A stretch of DNA of 13,127 bases, taken from NCBI GenBank assembly GCA_030430515.1, contig JAUIKX010000074.1:1-13127 (forward strand), written 5' to 3'. Source of the DNA: Gammaproteobacteria bacterium. GTDB lineage: Bacteria; Pseudomonadota; Gammaproteobacteria; Pseudomonadales; Azotimanducaceae. Position numbers and translations under genes: made by a program. This document shows positions 5,749 to 12,358 of this stretch, piece by piece; within the stretch, counting starts at the first letter, position 1; every line of letters starts with the position of its first letter. The notes below the pieces were generated by a model. It was not told where the DNA came from. It saw only the letters and a list, made by a program, of their open reading frames with translations, and ran no database searches.

Positions 5749-7059
5749 GCGGCCGATCTTCGCTTCGATCTCTTCGAGCTCCTCGCTCGCTTGTGAGTCG
5801 GCGACGATGCCGCCGCCGCCCCAGACATGGAGCTCATTGTCTGAATACACCGCTGTACGTATGGCGACGTTGAAGTCGAACTGACCGCTACTGTCTACGT
5901 AACCGATGGCGCCGCAGTACGCTGAGCGGCCGACGGGTTCCAGCTCGTTGATGATGTCGATGGCCTTGATCTTGGGCGCGCCGGTAATGGAGCCGCACGG
6001 AAAGATCGCCGCAAGCGCTTCCCATGCACCCACGCCGGGCCTGGGTCGGCCCGAGACGACACTCTGCAGATGGTGCACGTTGCTGTGACGTGTCGCGTGG
6101 CAAAGTGCATCCACCTGCACGGAGCCGATCTCACAGATACGCCCGAGATCGTTTCGTAGGAGATCGACGATCATCAGGTTTTCCGCGTGGTTCTTGCTGG
6201 AGCGACGTAGCTCATCGGCGAGCCGGCGGTCTTCCGCAACGTGGCTGGCGCGTGGCGCGGTACCTTTGATCGGCCGTGTGCTGATGACACCGTCCCGGCC
6301 ATATGCGAAACGCTCAGGCGACACGCTGAGCACCACGCCTTCTTCATAGTTCAGGAGTGCGCCATAAGATGCGCCTTGCAGACGCTGGAAATCGCTGAAA
6401 AGCGCCAGCGGGTCCCCGGAGCAGCTGGCTGCGAAATGGCGGGCGAGATTCACCTGATAACAATCGCCTGAAAGTATGTGCTCCTTCAATTCGGCAAACG
6501 CTGCGCGGTATGCGTCTTCGCTCATCGTGGACCTGAAGGGCGAGGTCAGTGCATATCTCTGTTTAAGAGGGACACGTGGACTCCGGAGCGCTTCCATCAC
6601 TTCGTCGGGCGGCGCACTCCGGCCGACGACGCAGGTTTGCTGAAGGCGATGATCTGCCACCACAGCCCAGTCGTAGATCCCGCCTCTGAGCATGGGCATG
6701 CCTGTGGGGTCGGCTGGTGCCTGCACCTGGCGCTCACAGCTCGCGTGCAGTGGATAACCCAGGTAGCCGATGAACCCTGATGTAAATGGTGGTGAGGCTC
6801 GCTGATCGGGTGCGGCAGGGTACCGTATCCTGAGCGCCTCGAACGGGTCTTCCGTCGTGATGGCTTCGTCGCCGATCTCAAGCCGCCTGCCGTCGAAGCG
6901 CACAGTAGCGCTCGGCGCTGCGGCCAGGATATCGTAGCGTCCTCCGCGCCTGCCGCTGCTGGTGAGCCAGGCCAGATCTTCAAACCGTGCGAGACGGCTT
7001 GCGACCTCGGTTAGATCCGCTGAGTAAGGCAGTATTAGAAAATGCGGTATTGTCGACAA
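5719..7059 (-). CDS. pabB: Aminodeoxychorismate synthase component I (PabB)
   Basis: PabB, with a glutamine amidotransferase partner (PabA), converts chorismate to 4-amino-4-deoxychorismate on the way to p-aminobenzoate and folate. The 446 residues fit the family. The chorismate-binding domain (about 180-446) has the catalytic-lysine motif PIKGTAPR with K265, which separates PabB from anthranilate synthase TrpE (PIAGT there). It also has FPCGSITGAPK (353-363) and GGGGIVADS (414-422). The N-terminal half carries the usual GYLGY segment at about 98-102. The start appears to be TTG 7059: an in-frame stop lies only 21 bases upstream and no other start codon fits. No clear ribosome site precedes it. 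The TTG sits inside a palindrome that matches the operator-like sites of the neighbouring gntR gene. No pabA or pabC is adjacent. Its 3' end overlaps thrH by 30 bases. Confidence 0.93.
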   Translation of the reverse strand: MSTIPHFLILPYSADLTEVASRLARFEDLAWLTSSGRRGGRYDILAAAPSATVRFDGRRLEIGDEAITTEDPFEALRIRYPAAPDQRASPPFTSGFIGYLGYPLHASCERQVQAPADPTGMPMLRGGIYDWAVVADHRLQQTCVVGRSAPPDEVMEALRSPRVPLKQRYALTSPFRSTMSEDAYRAAFAELKEHILSGDCYQVNLARHFAASCSGDPLALFSDFQRLQGASYGALLNYEEGVVLSVSPERFAYGRDGVISTRPIKGTAPRASHVAEDRRLADELRRSSKNHAENLMIVDLLRNDLGRICEIGSVQVDALCHATRHSNVHHLQSVVSGRPRPGVGAWEALAAIFPCGSITGAPKIKAIDIINELEPVGRSAYCGAIGYVDSSGQFDFNVAIRTAVYSDNELHVWGGGGIVADSQASEELEEIEAKIGRLLRGLNQLQ

Positions 7060-7060
7060 T
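7049..7060. promoter_or_regulatory. Operator-like palindrome 1, overlapping the pabB start
   Basis: ATTGTCGACAAT is a perfect 12-bp palindrome of the TTGTnnACAA type bound by many GntR/FCD regulators. It differs from site 2 (7111-7122) by one base. The pabB TTG start codon lies within it, and it sits just upstream of the predicted gntR -35. It is probably bound by the GntR protein encoded next door, which is inference from sequence type and position. Confidence 0.65.
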
Positions 7061-7066
7061 TTAGGC

Positions 7067-7095
7067 TTGACCGGCAGATATCACCCCAATAGAGT
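7067..7095 (+). promoter_or_regulatory. Probable sigma-70 promoter of gntR-prpB-prpC
   Basis: TTGACC (7067-7072) and TAGAGT (7090-7095) are separated by exactly 17 bases, with five and four consensus matches. Transcription would begin near 7102. Operator-like site 3 overlaps the -10 and start point and site 2 lies just downstream, an arrangement suited to repression. On the opposite strand two perfect TTGACA hexamers (7118-7113 and 7100-7095) lie within the same sites and could serve as -35 elements for pabB, but no matching -10 at ideal spacing is evident. Confidence 0.6.
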
Positions 7096-7104
7096 GTCAA
7101 CAAC
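7093..7104. promoter_or_regulatory. Operator-like site 3 (degenerate)
   Basis: AGTGTCAACAAC agrees with site 2 at 10 of 12 positions, keeping the TGTCAACAA core. It overlaps the predicted -10 and start point of the gntR promoter, and its centre is 18 bases from that of site 2. It is probably a weaker operator. Confidence 0.5.
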
Positions 7105-7110
7105 TCAGGT

Positions 7111-7122
7111 ATTGTCAACAAT
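7111..7122. promoter_or_regulatory. Operator-like site 2, between promoter and gntR start
   Basis: ATTGTCAACAAT is a near-palindrome identical to site 1 except for one central base. It lies 11 bases before the gntR TTG start and 62 bases centre-to-centre from site 1, close to six DNA turns, so the two sites face the same side of the helix. This fits cooperative autorepression by the GntR protein. Confidence 0.65.
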
Positions 7123-7133
7123 ATAGAGGGCTC

Positions 7134-7838
7134 TTGGCCGACATCCTACAGCAACCGGAGCAGGGCGCAACGCGGGCTGAAGCGGTTCTGAAGCAACTTC
7201 AGACGGCGATCGTGCAGGGTGAGCTGGCACCCGGCTCCAAGCTCATTGAGGCGGAGCTTGCACGCCGTTTCGGCACGAGCCGCGGGCCGTTGCGAGAGGC
7301 CATTCGTGACCTCCAGGCGCGACGCCTGGTGCGTACAACGCCCAATGCAGGCGCGCGTGTGGCGTCTCTCAGTGCCCAGGAGCTGGCGGCGCTTTACGAA
7401 ACCCGCGAGGCGCTCGAAGGCATGGCCGCGCGGCTTGCCGCGACGCGCATGAGCGTCGAGCAGATCGACGAGCTCGAAACGCTGCTCGAGCAGCATGCCG
7501 TGCGTATCCGTTCTGATCAGGGCGTTGGTTACTACCAGGAGGAGGGCGACTACGATTTCCATTTTCGTATCGTGCACGGCGCCGACAATCCCGTGCTGGC
7601 CAACGTACTGCTCGATGATCTTTATCAGCTCATGCGCATGTACCGTTATCGCTTTTCCGTTGGCTCCGGCAGAGCCGATCGGGCGCTCGAGGAGCACTTT
7701 CGTATTCTGGAAGCCATCAAGGATCGTGACGGTGAGCTGGCGGAACTGCTCATGCGTCGACACATCGGTGCGGCCGGAAGTCGGCTGAAGAACGAAACAA
7801 CCCAAGACACGCAGAACACACCAATCACAAAGGAGTAG
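7134..7838 (+). CDS. GntR/FCD-family regulator of the methylcitrate genes
   Basis: This 234-residue DNA-binding repressor-type protein has an N-terminal winged helix (about residues 14-78; ELARRFGTSRGPLREAIRDL is the recognition region) and a C-terminal FCD ligand domain. The four FCD metal ligands are visible: D139 and H143 (DYDFH), H188 (EEHF) and H210 (RRHI), so it probably binds a carboxylate at a metal site. It lies directly in front of prpB, five bases apart, and is preceded by three operator-like sites. The likely ligand is a methylcitrate-cycle acid such as 2-methylcitrate or 2-methylisocitrate, inferred from context. The start is TTG 7134; GAGGG at 7126-7130 is close to it, and no in-frame ATG or GTG lies upstream. 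Similar GntR genes head prp operons in other gammaproteobacteria; this regulator is unrelated to the enterobacterial sigma-54-dependent PrpR. Confidence 0.9.
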   Translation: MADILQQPEQGATRAEAVLKQLQTAIVQGELAPGSKLIEAELARRFGTSRGPLREAIRDLQARRLVRTTPNAGARVASLSAQELAALYETREALEGMAARLAATRMSVEQIDELETLLEQHAVRIRSDQGVGYYQEEGDYDFHFRIVHGADNPVLANVLLDDLYQLMRMYRYRFSVGSGRADRALEEHFRILEAIKDRDGELAELLMRRHIGAAGSRLKNETTQDTQNTPITKE

Positions 7839-7843
7839 CAGAT

Positions 7844-8725
7844 ATGAGCGCAGGACAACGTTTCCGCGACGCGGTGGAGCGGGAGAAACCGCTGCAGATT
7901 CCGGGCACGATCAATGCCTACGCGGCAATGCTGGCAGAGCACACGGGCTTTCAGGCGGTTTACCTATCTGGCGGCGGCATCGCCAACGCCTCTTACGGGT
8001 TGCCGGACCTCGGTATGACGTCGATGAACGACGTGCTCGAAGACGTGCGTCGCATCACCGCGGCGACGGAGTTGCCGCTGCTCGTCGATATCGACACCGG
8101 TTGGGGCGGCGCGTTCAATATTTCGCGCACCGTCAAGGAATGCATCCGCAGCGGCGCTGCGGCGGTCCACATTGAAGACCAGGTCGCACAGAAACGCTGT
8201 GGCCACCGGCCCAACAAAGAGATCGTCACCATCGAAGAGATGGAAGACCGCATCAAAGCCGCTGTCGATGCCAAGACGGACGATGCGTTCGTCGTCATGG
8301 CGCGAACGGATGCGCTGGCCGTCGATGGTTTCGATGCCGTTGTCGAGCGTGCCGAGCGCTTCGTCGCAGCAGGTGCCGATATGATTTTTGCTGAGGCCAT
8401 GACGGACATCGAGATGTATCGGCCGGTCGTGGAAGCTGCCGGCGTGCCCGTGCTGGCAAACCTGACAGAATTCGGTCAGACACCTTTGTATACTACGGAC
8501 CAGCTTCGGGATGTGGGCATCAGCATGGCGCTCTACCCGCTCTCCGCCTTCCGGGCGATGAGCAAAGCGGCTCTGGCCGTTTACGGCGCCATCCGAAACG
8601 AAGGCACTCAGGAGTCGGTCGTTGACCTCATGCAGACGCGCATGGAGCTCTACGATCACCTGGGTTACCACGACTACGAACAGAAACTGGATGAACTCTT
8701 TGCGACCAATCGGGAGGCGAAATAA
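7844..8725 (+). CDS. prpB: 2-methylisocitrate lyase
   Basis: PrpB cleaves 2-methylisocitrate to pyruvate and succinate, the last step of the methylcitrate cycle for propionyl-CoA. The 293 residues match the roughly 296 of the enteric enzyme. It belongs to the isocitrate-lyase/PEP-mutase superfamily: SGGG at 42-45, the metal-binding aspartate segment VDIDTGWG (81-88), and the signature loop KRCGHRPNK (117-125) with catalytic C119. The KRCGHRPNK form is the methylisocitrate lyase version of the isocitrate-lyase KKCGH loop. ATG 7844 has an AGGAG site at 7831-7835. It follows gntR by five bases and its TAA stop shares one base with the prpC ATG (TAATG), so the three genes form one tight operon with coupled translation. 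Confidence 0.96.
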   Translation: MSAGQRFRDAVEREKPLQIPGTINAYAAMLAEHTGFQAVYLSGGGIANASYGLPDLGMTSMNDVLEDVRRITAATELPLLVDIDTGWGGAFNISRTVKECIRSGAAAVHIEDQVAQKRCGHRPNKEIVTIEEMEDRIKAAVDAKTDDAFVVMARTDALAVDGFDAVVERAERFVAAGADMIFAEAMTDIEMYRPVVEAAGVPVLANLTEFGQTPLYTTDQLRDVGISMALYPLSAFRAMSKAALAVYGAIRNEGTQESVVDLMQTRMELYDHLGYHDYEQKLDELFATNREAK

Positions 8726-9852
8726 TGGTAGATAAGAAACTGGGCGGCGCGGGGCTGCGAGGTCAGAGTGCCGGCGAGACTGCCCTGTGTACCGTCGGTA
8801 AAACGGGCTCCGGCCTGACCTATCGCGGCTATGACATTTCAGAGCTTGCGGAGCACGCGACGTTCGAAGAAGTGGCCTATCTGATTTTCTTCGGCGAGCT
8901 TCCCAATGCCGCGCAACTTGCCGAGTACAAAACCACGCTTCGAGGTCAGCGCAAGCTGCCGGAACCGCTTCTGGAGGTGCTCGAACGCATACCGGCCGAC
9001 GCGCATCCAATGGACGTCATGCGTACCGGTTGCTCCATGCTTGGCAATCTCGAACAGGAAGGGGATTTCTCGAACCAGCAGAAGGTTGCCAACCGCCTAC
9101 TTGCCGCGCTGCCGGGCATCATCAATTACTGGTACCGCTTCTCGCACGATGGGGTACGTATCGATACCGATTCCGACGAAGACTCCATTGCCGGTCACTT
9201 TCTCAAGACCCTGACCGGTGACAGTCCTTCAGAGCTGCACCAGCGGGTCATGGATGTCTCCCTCATTCTCTATGCAGAGCACGAGTTCAACGCATCCACC
9301 TTTACGGCCCGGGTCTGCGCCTCGACGCTGTCGGACCTGCACAGCTGTGTCACCGGTGCCATCGGCAGCCTCCGTGGGCCGCTGCATGGCGGCGCCAACG
9401 AAGCGGCCATGGAGCTGATCGAGAAGTTCTCCAGCCCGGAAGAGGCCACGCAGGGCATTCTCGGCATGCTCGAGCGCAAGGATAAGATCATGGGCTTCGG
9501 CCATGCGATCTACCGCACTTCCGACCCGCGCAACGCCCTCATCAAGAAGTGGTCTGAAAAGCTGGCTGAAGAAACGGGTGATCCGAAGCAGCTCTATCCG
9601 ATCTCCTGCGCCATCGAGAAGGTGATGTGGGATGAGAAGGAGCTGTTCCCGAACGCCGACTTCTTCCATGCGTCTGCGTACAACTTCATGGGCATACCCA
9701 CGAAGCTGTTCACGCCGATCTTCGTCTGCTCCCGTGTCAGCGGCTGGACCGCACACTGCATGGAGCAGCGCAGCAACAATCGCATCATCCGCCCCAGCGC
9801 CGACTACATCGGCCCTGATGCGCGATCCTTCGTTGCCATCGAGGATCGCTGA
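8725..9852 (+). CDS. prpC: 2-methylcitrate synthase
   Basis: PrpC condenses propionyl-CoA with oxaloacetate to 2-methylcitrate, the entry step of the methylcitrate cycle. The 375 residues are typical of the short methylcitrate synthases and well below the roughly 430 of hexameric citrate synthase. The citrate-synthase triad is present: H221 in GPLHGGANE, H260 in MGFGHAIYR, and D312 in ADFFHAS. The substrate arginines follow in the usual places, including RNALIK and SGWTAHCMEQR near the C-terminus. ATG 8725 overlaps the prpB stop and is preceded by GGGAGG at 8712-8717. The next gene is on the opposite strand, so the operon ends here without a methylcitrate dehydratase. A plain citrate synthase is unlikely given the adjacency to prpB. 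Confidence 0.95.
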   Translation: MVDKKLGGAGLRGQSAGETALCTVGKTGSGLTYRGYDISELAEHATFEEVAYLIFFGELPNAAQLAEYKTTLRGQRKLPEPLLEVLERIPADAHPMDVMRTGCSMLGNLEQEGDFSNQQKVANRLLAALPGIINYWYRFSHDGVRIDTDSDEDSIAGHFLKTLTGDSPSELHQRVMDVSLILYAEHEFNASTFTARVCASTLSDLHSCVTGAIGSLRGPLHGGANEAAMELIEKFSSPEEATQGILGMLERKDKIMGFGHAIYRTSDPRNALIKKWSEKLAEETGDPKQLYPISCAIEKVMWDEKELFPNADFFHASAYNFMGIPTKLFTPIFVCSRVSGWTAHCMEQRSNNRIIRPSADYIGPDARSFVAIEDR

Positions 9853-9890
9853 TTCGAGCTCTGCCGGCTGGCAACCCGGTTATCGAGTTG

Positions 9891-10748
9891 TCAGTCGAGC
9901 CATGCCCGATGCACCGTAATACTTCGCCCTTCGTACTCTGAGCTGGTGTAGAGAAAGAGGTCGTGAACCAGTGTGCTGCGGTCGGGTCGTATGCGGTCCA
10001 GAGGTACTCTGACCCGCTGATGTCCCGGCTGGAGCGGCGTTATGGCGAAATTGGTGATGCCTTCTCCCGGTACCAGCAGAAGCCCGACAAACAGATCGAG
10101 GGTTGTTCCTGCGCTGACCGTGATTTCCAGATGTAGCATGTCGTATTCGCGCCACCGGCTGCGTACCTGGACCCCCTGATCGAAATGTATACCGGGCCAC
10201 ACGGAGCCATCGACAATCAGCCGCAAACCTGCGGCATCCTGCTCTGTGGGCGCCGTGGAGCGGGCAGATCGCCGGCTTCGAGGGTCCGCCCCGTCCAGCA
10301 GCACTGGAAATGCTCTGGCCATGTGACGATTATCCATCGCCGCGGCTGCCAGCTGCGCTGAGCATGTGGTGACACAGATTGCTGCGAGCACGGGCAGGAG
10401 CCGGCGCTTCGGATCTCGAATGTACTCCCAGGCAGACCACGCGGTGAGAATGCCGGCACCGTTTCTCAGCGCGTCCGTGAAGCTCGCATCGCGGCTGGTG
10501 AACCATTGAATGAACTCGGTGCCTAACGCGAGCAGCAACGCAGCGGGCAGGGTTGTGCGCCAGCTGCCGAGAAGATACCGCAGCGCGCAAGTCACTGCGA
10601 AGAACCACGGCAGATGGAGTGCGTTCTGCAGGGCCTGGTGTAAGGCATCGTTGCCGGGCACCGCAAAGAGTTGTTGAGCGATGATCAGACCAGAAATGAA
10701 CAGAATCAGAGGCACTCGGTGGGCAGCTGCCGCCGTTGCCATCGTCAT
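9891..10748 (-). CDS. VanZ-like membrane protein with a C-terminal beta-rich domain
   Basis: The 285-residue protein has about five hydrophobic segments in its N-terminal half. It carries the VanZ-like signature GTEFIQWF...R.....DALRNGAG, with E78, Q81, R86, D92 and N96. The C-terminal half (about 150-285) is soluble and beta-rich, resembling a carbohydrate-binding or galactose-binding-like sandwich (for example LVHDLFLYTSSEYEGRSITVHRAWL). VanZ-like proteins are inner-membrane proteins of mostly unknown function; the domain was named after a teicoplanin-resistance factor, but resistance should not be assumed here. ATG 10748 is chosen because AGGA lies seven bases upstream; a longer frame reaches 10862 but its extra residues are not hydrophobic or family-like. 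The start overlaps the 5' end of the divergent AsmA-like gene. It ends 38 bases from prpC, convergent, with no convincing terminator between. Confidence 0.8.
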   Translation of the reverse strand: MTMATAAAAHRVPLILFISGLIIAQQLFAVPGNDALHQALQNALHLPWFFAVTCALRYLLGSWRTTLPAALLLALGTEFIQWFTSRDASFTDALRNGAGILTAWSAWEYIRDPKRRLLPVLAAICVTTCSAQLAAAAMDNRHMARAFPVLLDGADPRSRRSARSTAPTEQDAAGLRLIVDGSVWPGIHFDQGVQVRSRWREYDMLHLEITVSAGTTLDLFVGLLLVPGEGITNFAITPLQPGHQRVRVPLDRIRPDRSTLVHDLFLYTSSEYEGRSITVHRAWLD

Positions 10749-11439
10749 ATGCATGTCCTGGATTGTCGTGAGGTTCTTTGTTCTCAATGCGTTTTCTGAA
10801 TCCTTTGCCCGCGAGTACGCGCGTATGGATCTGGTCGTCGAGTCGAGCAGCTGGCGGGTCAACTGGATCGACCGAATTATAAGCGCAAAAAATGTGACAG
10901 TCTCTTCGTGGGATGGTTCAGCGCTGTTTGAGGCGCGAGGGGTTGAGTTGGATTTCAGTCTCAGCGTTCTGCTCCATGGCTGGGGGGAGGGGATCTACCA
11001 GGTCTATGTGCACCAGCCGACGATCTTCATTGAGGGCTCGGTTGCTTCCAATAACTGGACGGTCTGGCTCGAACACCTCCGACAGGAGAAGTTGCAGTCC
11101 GGATCACGGTTCTTGCTCGAACGGTTCTACGCAGATGTGGTCACGGTGAACTGGTTGAATGGCCTCGATGAGACCGTCTTCGACAACGGTGTGCTGACGG
11201 CACGGAATCTGTACCTGCCGATCGACGACCGGGGCGCTGAAAGCCGCTTCGAATTTTATGCCCGAGCGGGTGGGGGCAAGCTGAGTCTGACCGGTTCGGC
11301 GAACCCGCTGCGCTGGCAGCAATACAGTTGGTCGCCGCTGCTGGGTGCGGCGCTTGCGCTCGAAGGTGTTGACGAAAGGGTCAGCGTAACGCTGGGTACA
11401 CCGCAGAACGGGGTTCGCCTGCTTACAGCAGGTCGATGA
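10696..11439 (+). CDS. Membrane-anchored AsmA-like protein of unknown function
   Basis: The product (about 247 residues) begins with a positively charged N-terminus and one long hydrophobic helix (MNRIRGTRWAAAAVAIVIC onward, to about residue 30), so it is anchored with a periplasmic body. The remainder is rich in alternating hydrophobic beta strands of the type seen near the N-terminus of AsmA/YhdP-like lipid-transport proteins, for example RIISAKNVTVSSWDGSALFEARGVELDFSLSVLL. It is far shorter than full AsmA proteins, so this is a resemblance rather than a firm family assignment. Possible starts are ATG 10681, 10696 or 10753; none has a strong ribosome site. ATG 10696 gives the best signal anchor but overlaps the divergent VanZ-like gene by 53 bases. 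ATG 10753 would remove the overlap while shortening the helix. The 3' end overlaps the DUF5916-like gene by 17 bases. Confidence 0.65.
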   Translation: MNRIRGTRWAAAAVAIVICMSWIVVRFFVLNAFSESFAREYARMDLVVESSSWRVNWIDRIISAKNVTVSSWDGSALFEARGVELDFSLSVLLHGWGEGIYQVYVHQPTIFIEGSVASNNWTVWLEHLRQEKLQSGSRFLLERFYADVVTVNWLNGLDETVFDNGVLTARNLYLPIDDRGAESRFEFYARAGGGKLSLTGSANPLRWQQYSWSPLLGAALALEGVDERVSVTLGTPQNGVRLLTAGR

Positions 11440-12358
11440 TTCTGCTGTACTTCAGTACGACTTCCCGGCGCTTCTCCATGGGCCCCACAATAGTCTCGTC
11501 GTCGATCTCGTTGTACACCAGATACAGACCGGCGTTTGCTGACTGCAGCCAGGAAAACCGCACATTGGTCGCCACGAGGTCCCTTCTGTCGTCGTACTGC
11601 ACCAGGGCCTGGAGCTGGATCTTCGGCGTGAACGACCAGGTCATTCGCAGCCGCGCGACGTTGACCTCGAACGCACCGTTGTCGAAGGGCAGGTCCACAT
11701 CATTGTAGTTCCAGGTCAGCTCTGATGAGAAGCGATCACGGAATCGGTAGCGAAGCGTCGAAGCGGCAGACGTTCGGTGGCCGCCGAAGAATCCGCCGAC
11801 TTTTATGTCGCTTTTGACGCTCCAGGGTGCCGCTTCATCGGTCAGTACGACAAACTGGGCTTCATGGTGATCGTAGTCGCCCGGCAGAACCTGGGTTCCG
11901 GGGTTAATCTGGAAAGGCTCGCGTACGCCTTCGTGGATGAAGTTGACGCCGGTATGTATTTCGAAACCGTTCTGCCATTCCCAGTGATTGTCCACGTGCA
12001 TGAAGCCGCTTTCCCAGAAGCCGCTGCTGTCGTGATGGGTGCTGACGAATAGATGCGGTCTCAGCTCATGCAGGTTCCATAGATCGTCCGGACGGTAATA
12101 GCGCATGATGAAGAAATCCGCCTTTTCGTAGTCACGGCGCCTCAGGAAACCCACTTCCGGATTGAAGTCCTCACCCACTTTGGTGTATCCGGCAGCGCTA
12201 CTCCAACGCTCGGAGGCATAGGCCGCACGAAGGCGCCATGCCTGGTCATCGCCGTTGAGCCCCGGCGTTTCGGTCGCTGCGGCGTAACCGGAAAGGAGCC
12301 AGTTTTCGCCGCTGCCGAGGCGTCCGAACCGGAAGGTGCACCCGACGGTGCACGGCAC
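11423..12358 (-). CDS. C-terminal part of a DUF5916-type outer-membrane protein (N-terminus missing)
   Basis: The frame encodes up to 311 residues with the look of the beta-barrel half of DUF5916 proteins, usually several hundred residues longer with an N-terminal family-9 carbohydrate-binding-like domain. Recognisable parts are LLSGYAAATETPGLNGDDQAWRL style strands, YTKVGEDFNPEVGFLRRRDYEKADFF, and near the end NVRFSWLQSANAGLYLVYNE and VVLKYSRI. Alternating aromatic and polar residues throughout fit membrane strands. There is no signal peptide, and the ATG at 12358 is an accidental start: family-like sequence runs to about 12334-12349, then composition changes abruptly. I therefore read this as a broken gene whose 5' part is absent. 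The substrate or ligand is unknown. The 3' end overlaps the AsmA-like gene by 17 bases. Confidence 0.75.
   Translation of the reverse strand: MPCTVGCTFRFGRLGSGENWLLSGYAAATETPGLNGDDQAWRLRAAYASERWSSAAGYTKVGEDFNPEVGFLRRRDYEKADFFIMRYYRPDDLWNLHELRPHLFVSTHHDSSGFWESGFMHVDNHWEWQNGFEIHTGVNFIHEGVREPFQINPGTQVLPGDYDHHEAQFVVLTDEAAPWSVKSDIKVGGFFGGHRTSAASTLRYRFRDRFSSELTWNYNDVDLPFDNGAFEVNVARLRMTWSFTPKIQLQALVQYDDRRDLVATNVRFSWLQSANAGLYLVYNEIDDETIVGPMEKRREVVLKYSRIIDLL
12335..12353. other. Probable chimeric or recombination junction
   Basis: GGTGCAC occurs twice, at 12335-12341 and 12347-12353, forming two GTGCAC palindromes 12 bases apart. Left of this the sequence codes on the minus strand for an outer-membrane protein with the mixed composition of the rest of the window. 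Right of it the plus strand is coding and rich in GAC, GTC, CTC and GCC codons. Both genes are incomplete exactly here. Confidence 0.6.

Noticed and set aside
7146..7805. 219-codon open frame on the minus strand opposite the GntR gene
   Set aside because: The plus-strand GntR/FCD protein has all its expected motifs; the antisense frame has none.
7964..9010. 348-codon open frame on the minus strand
   Set aside because: It lies opposite prpB and the start of prpC, is arginine-rich and resembles no family; a codon-bias shadow.
9853..9890. Bidirectional terminator between prpC and the VanZ-like gene
   Set aside because: Only short CCGG and TGCC/GGCA pairings are present, without a stable stem or T-tract on either strand.
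9891..10748. Glycopeptide (teicoplanin) resistance gene
   Set aside because: The VanZ-like domain is widespread in membrane proteins of unknown role, and no other van genes are present.
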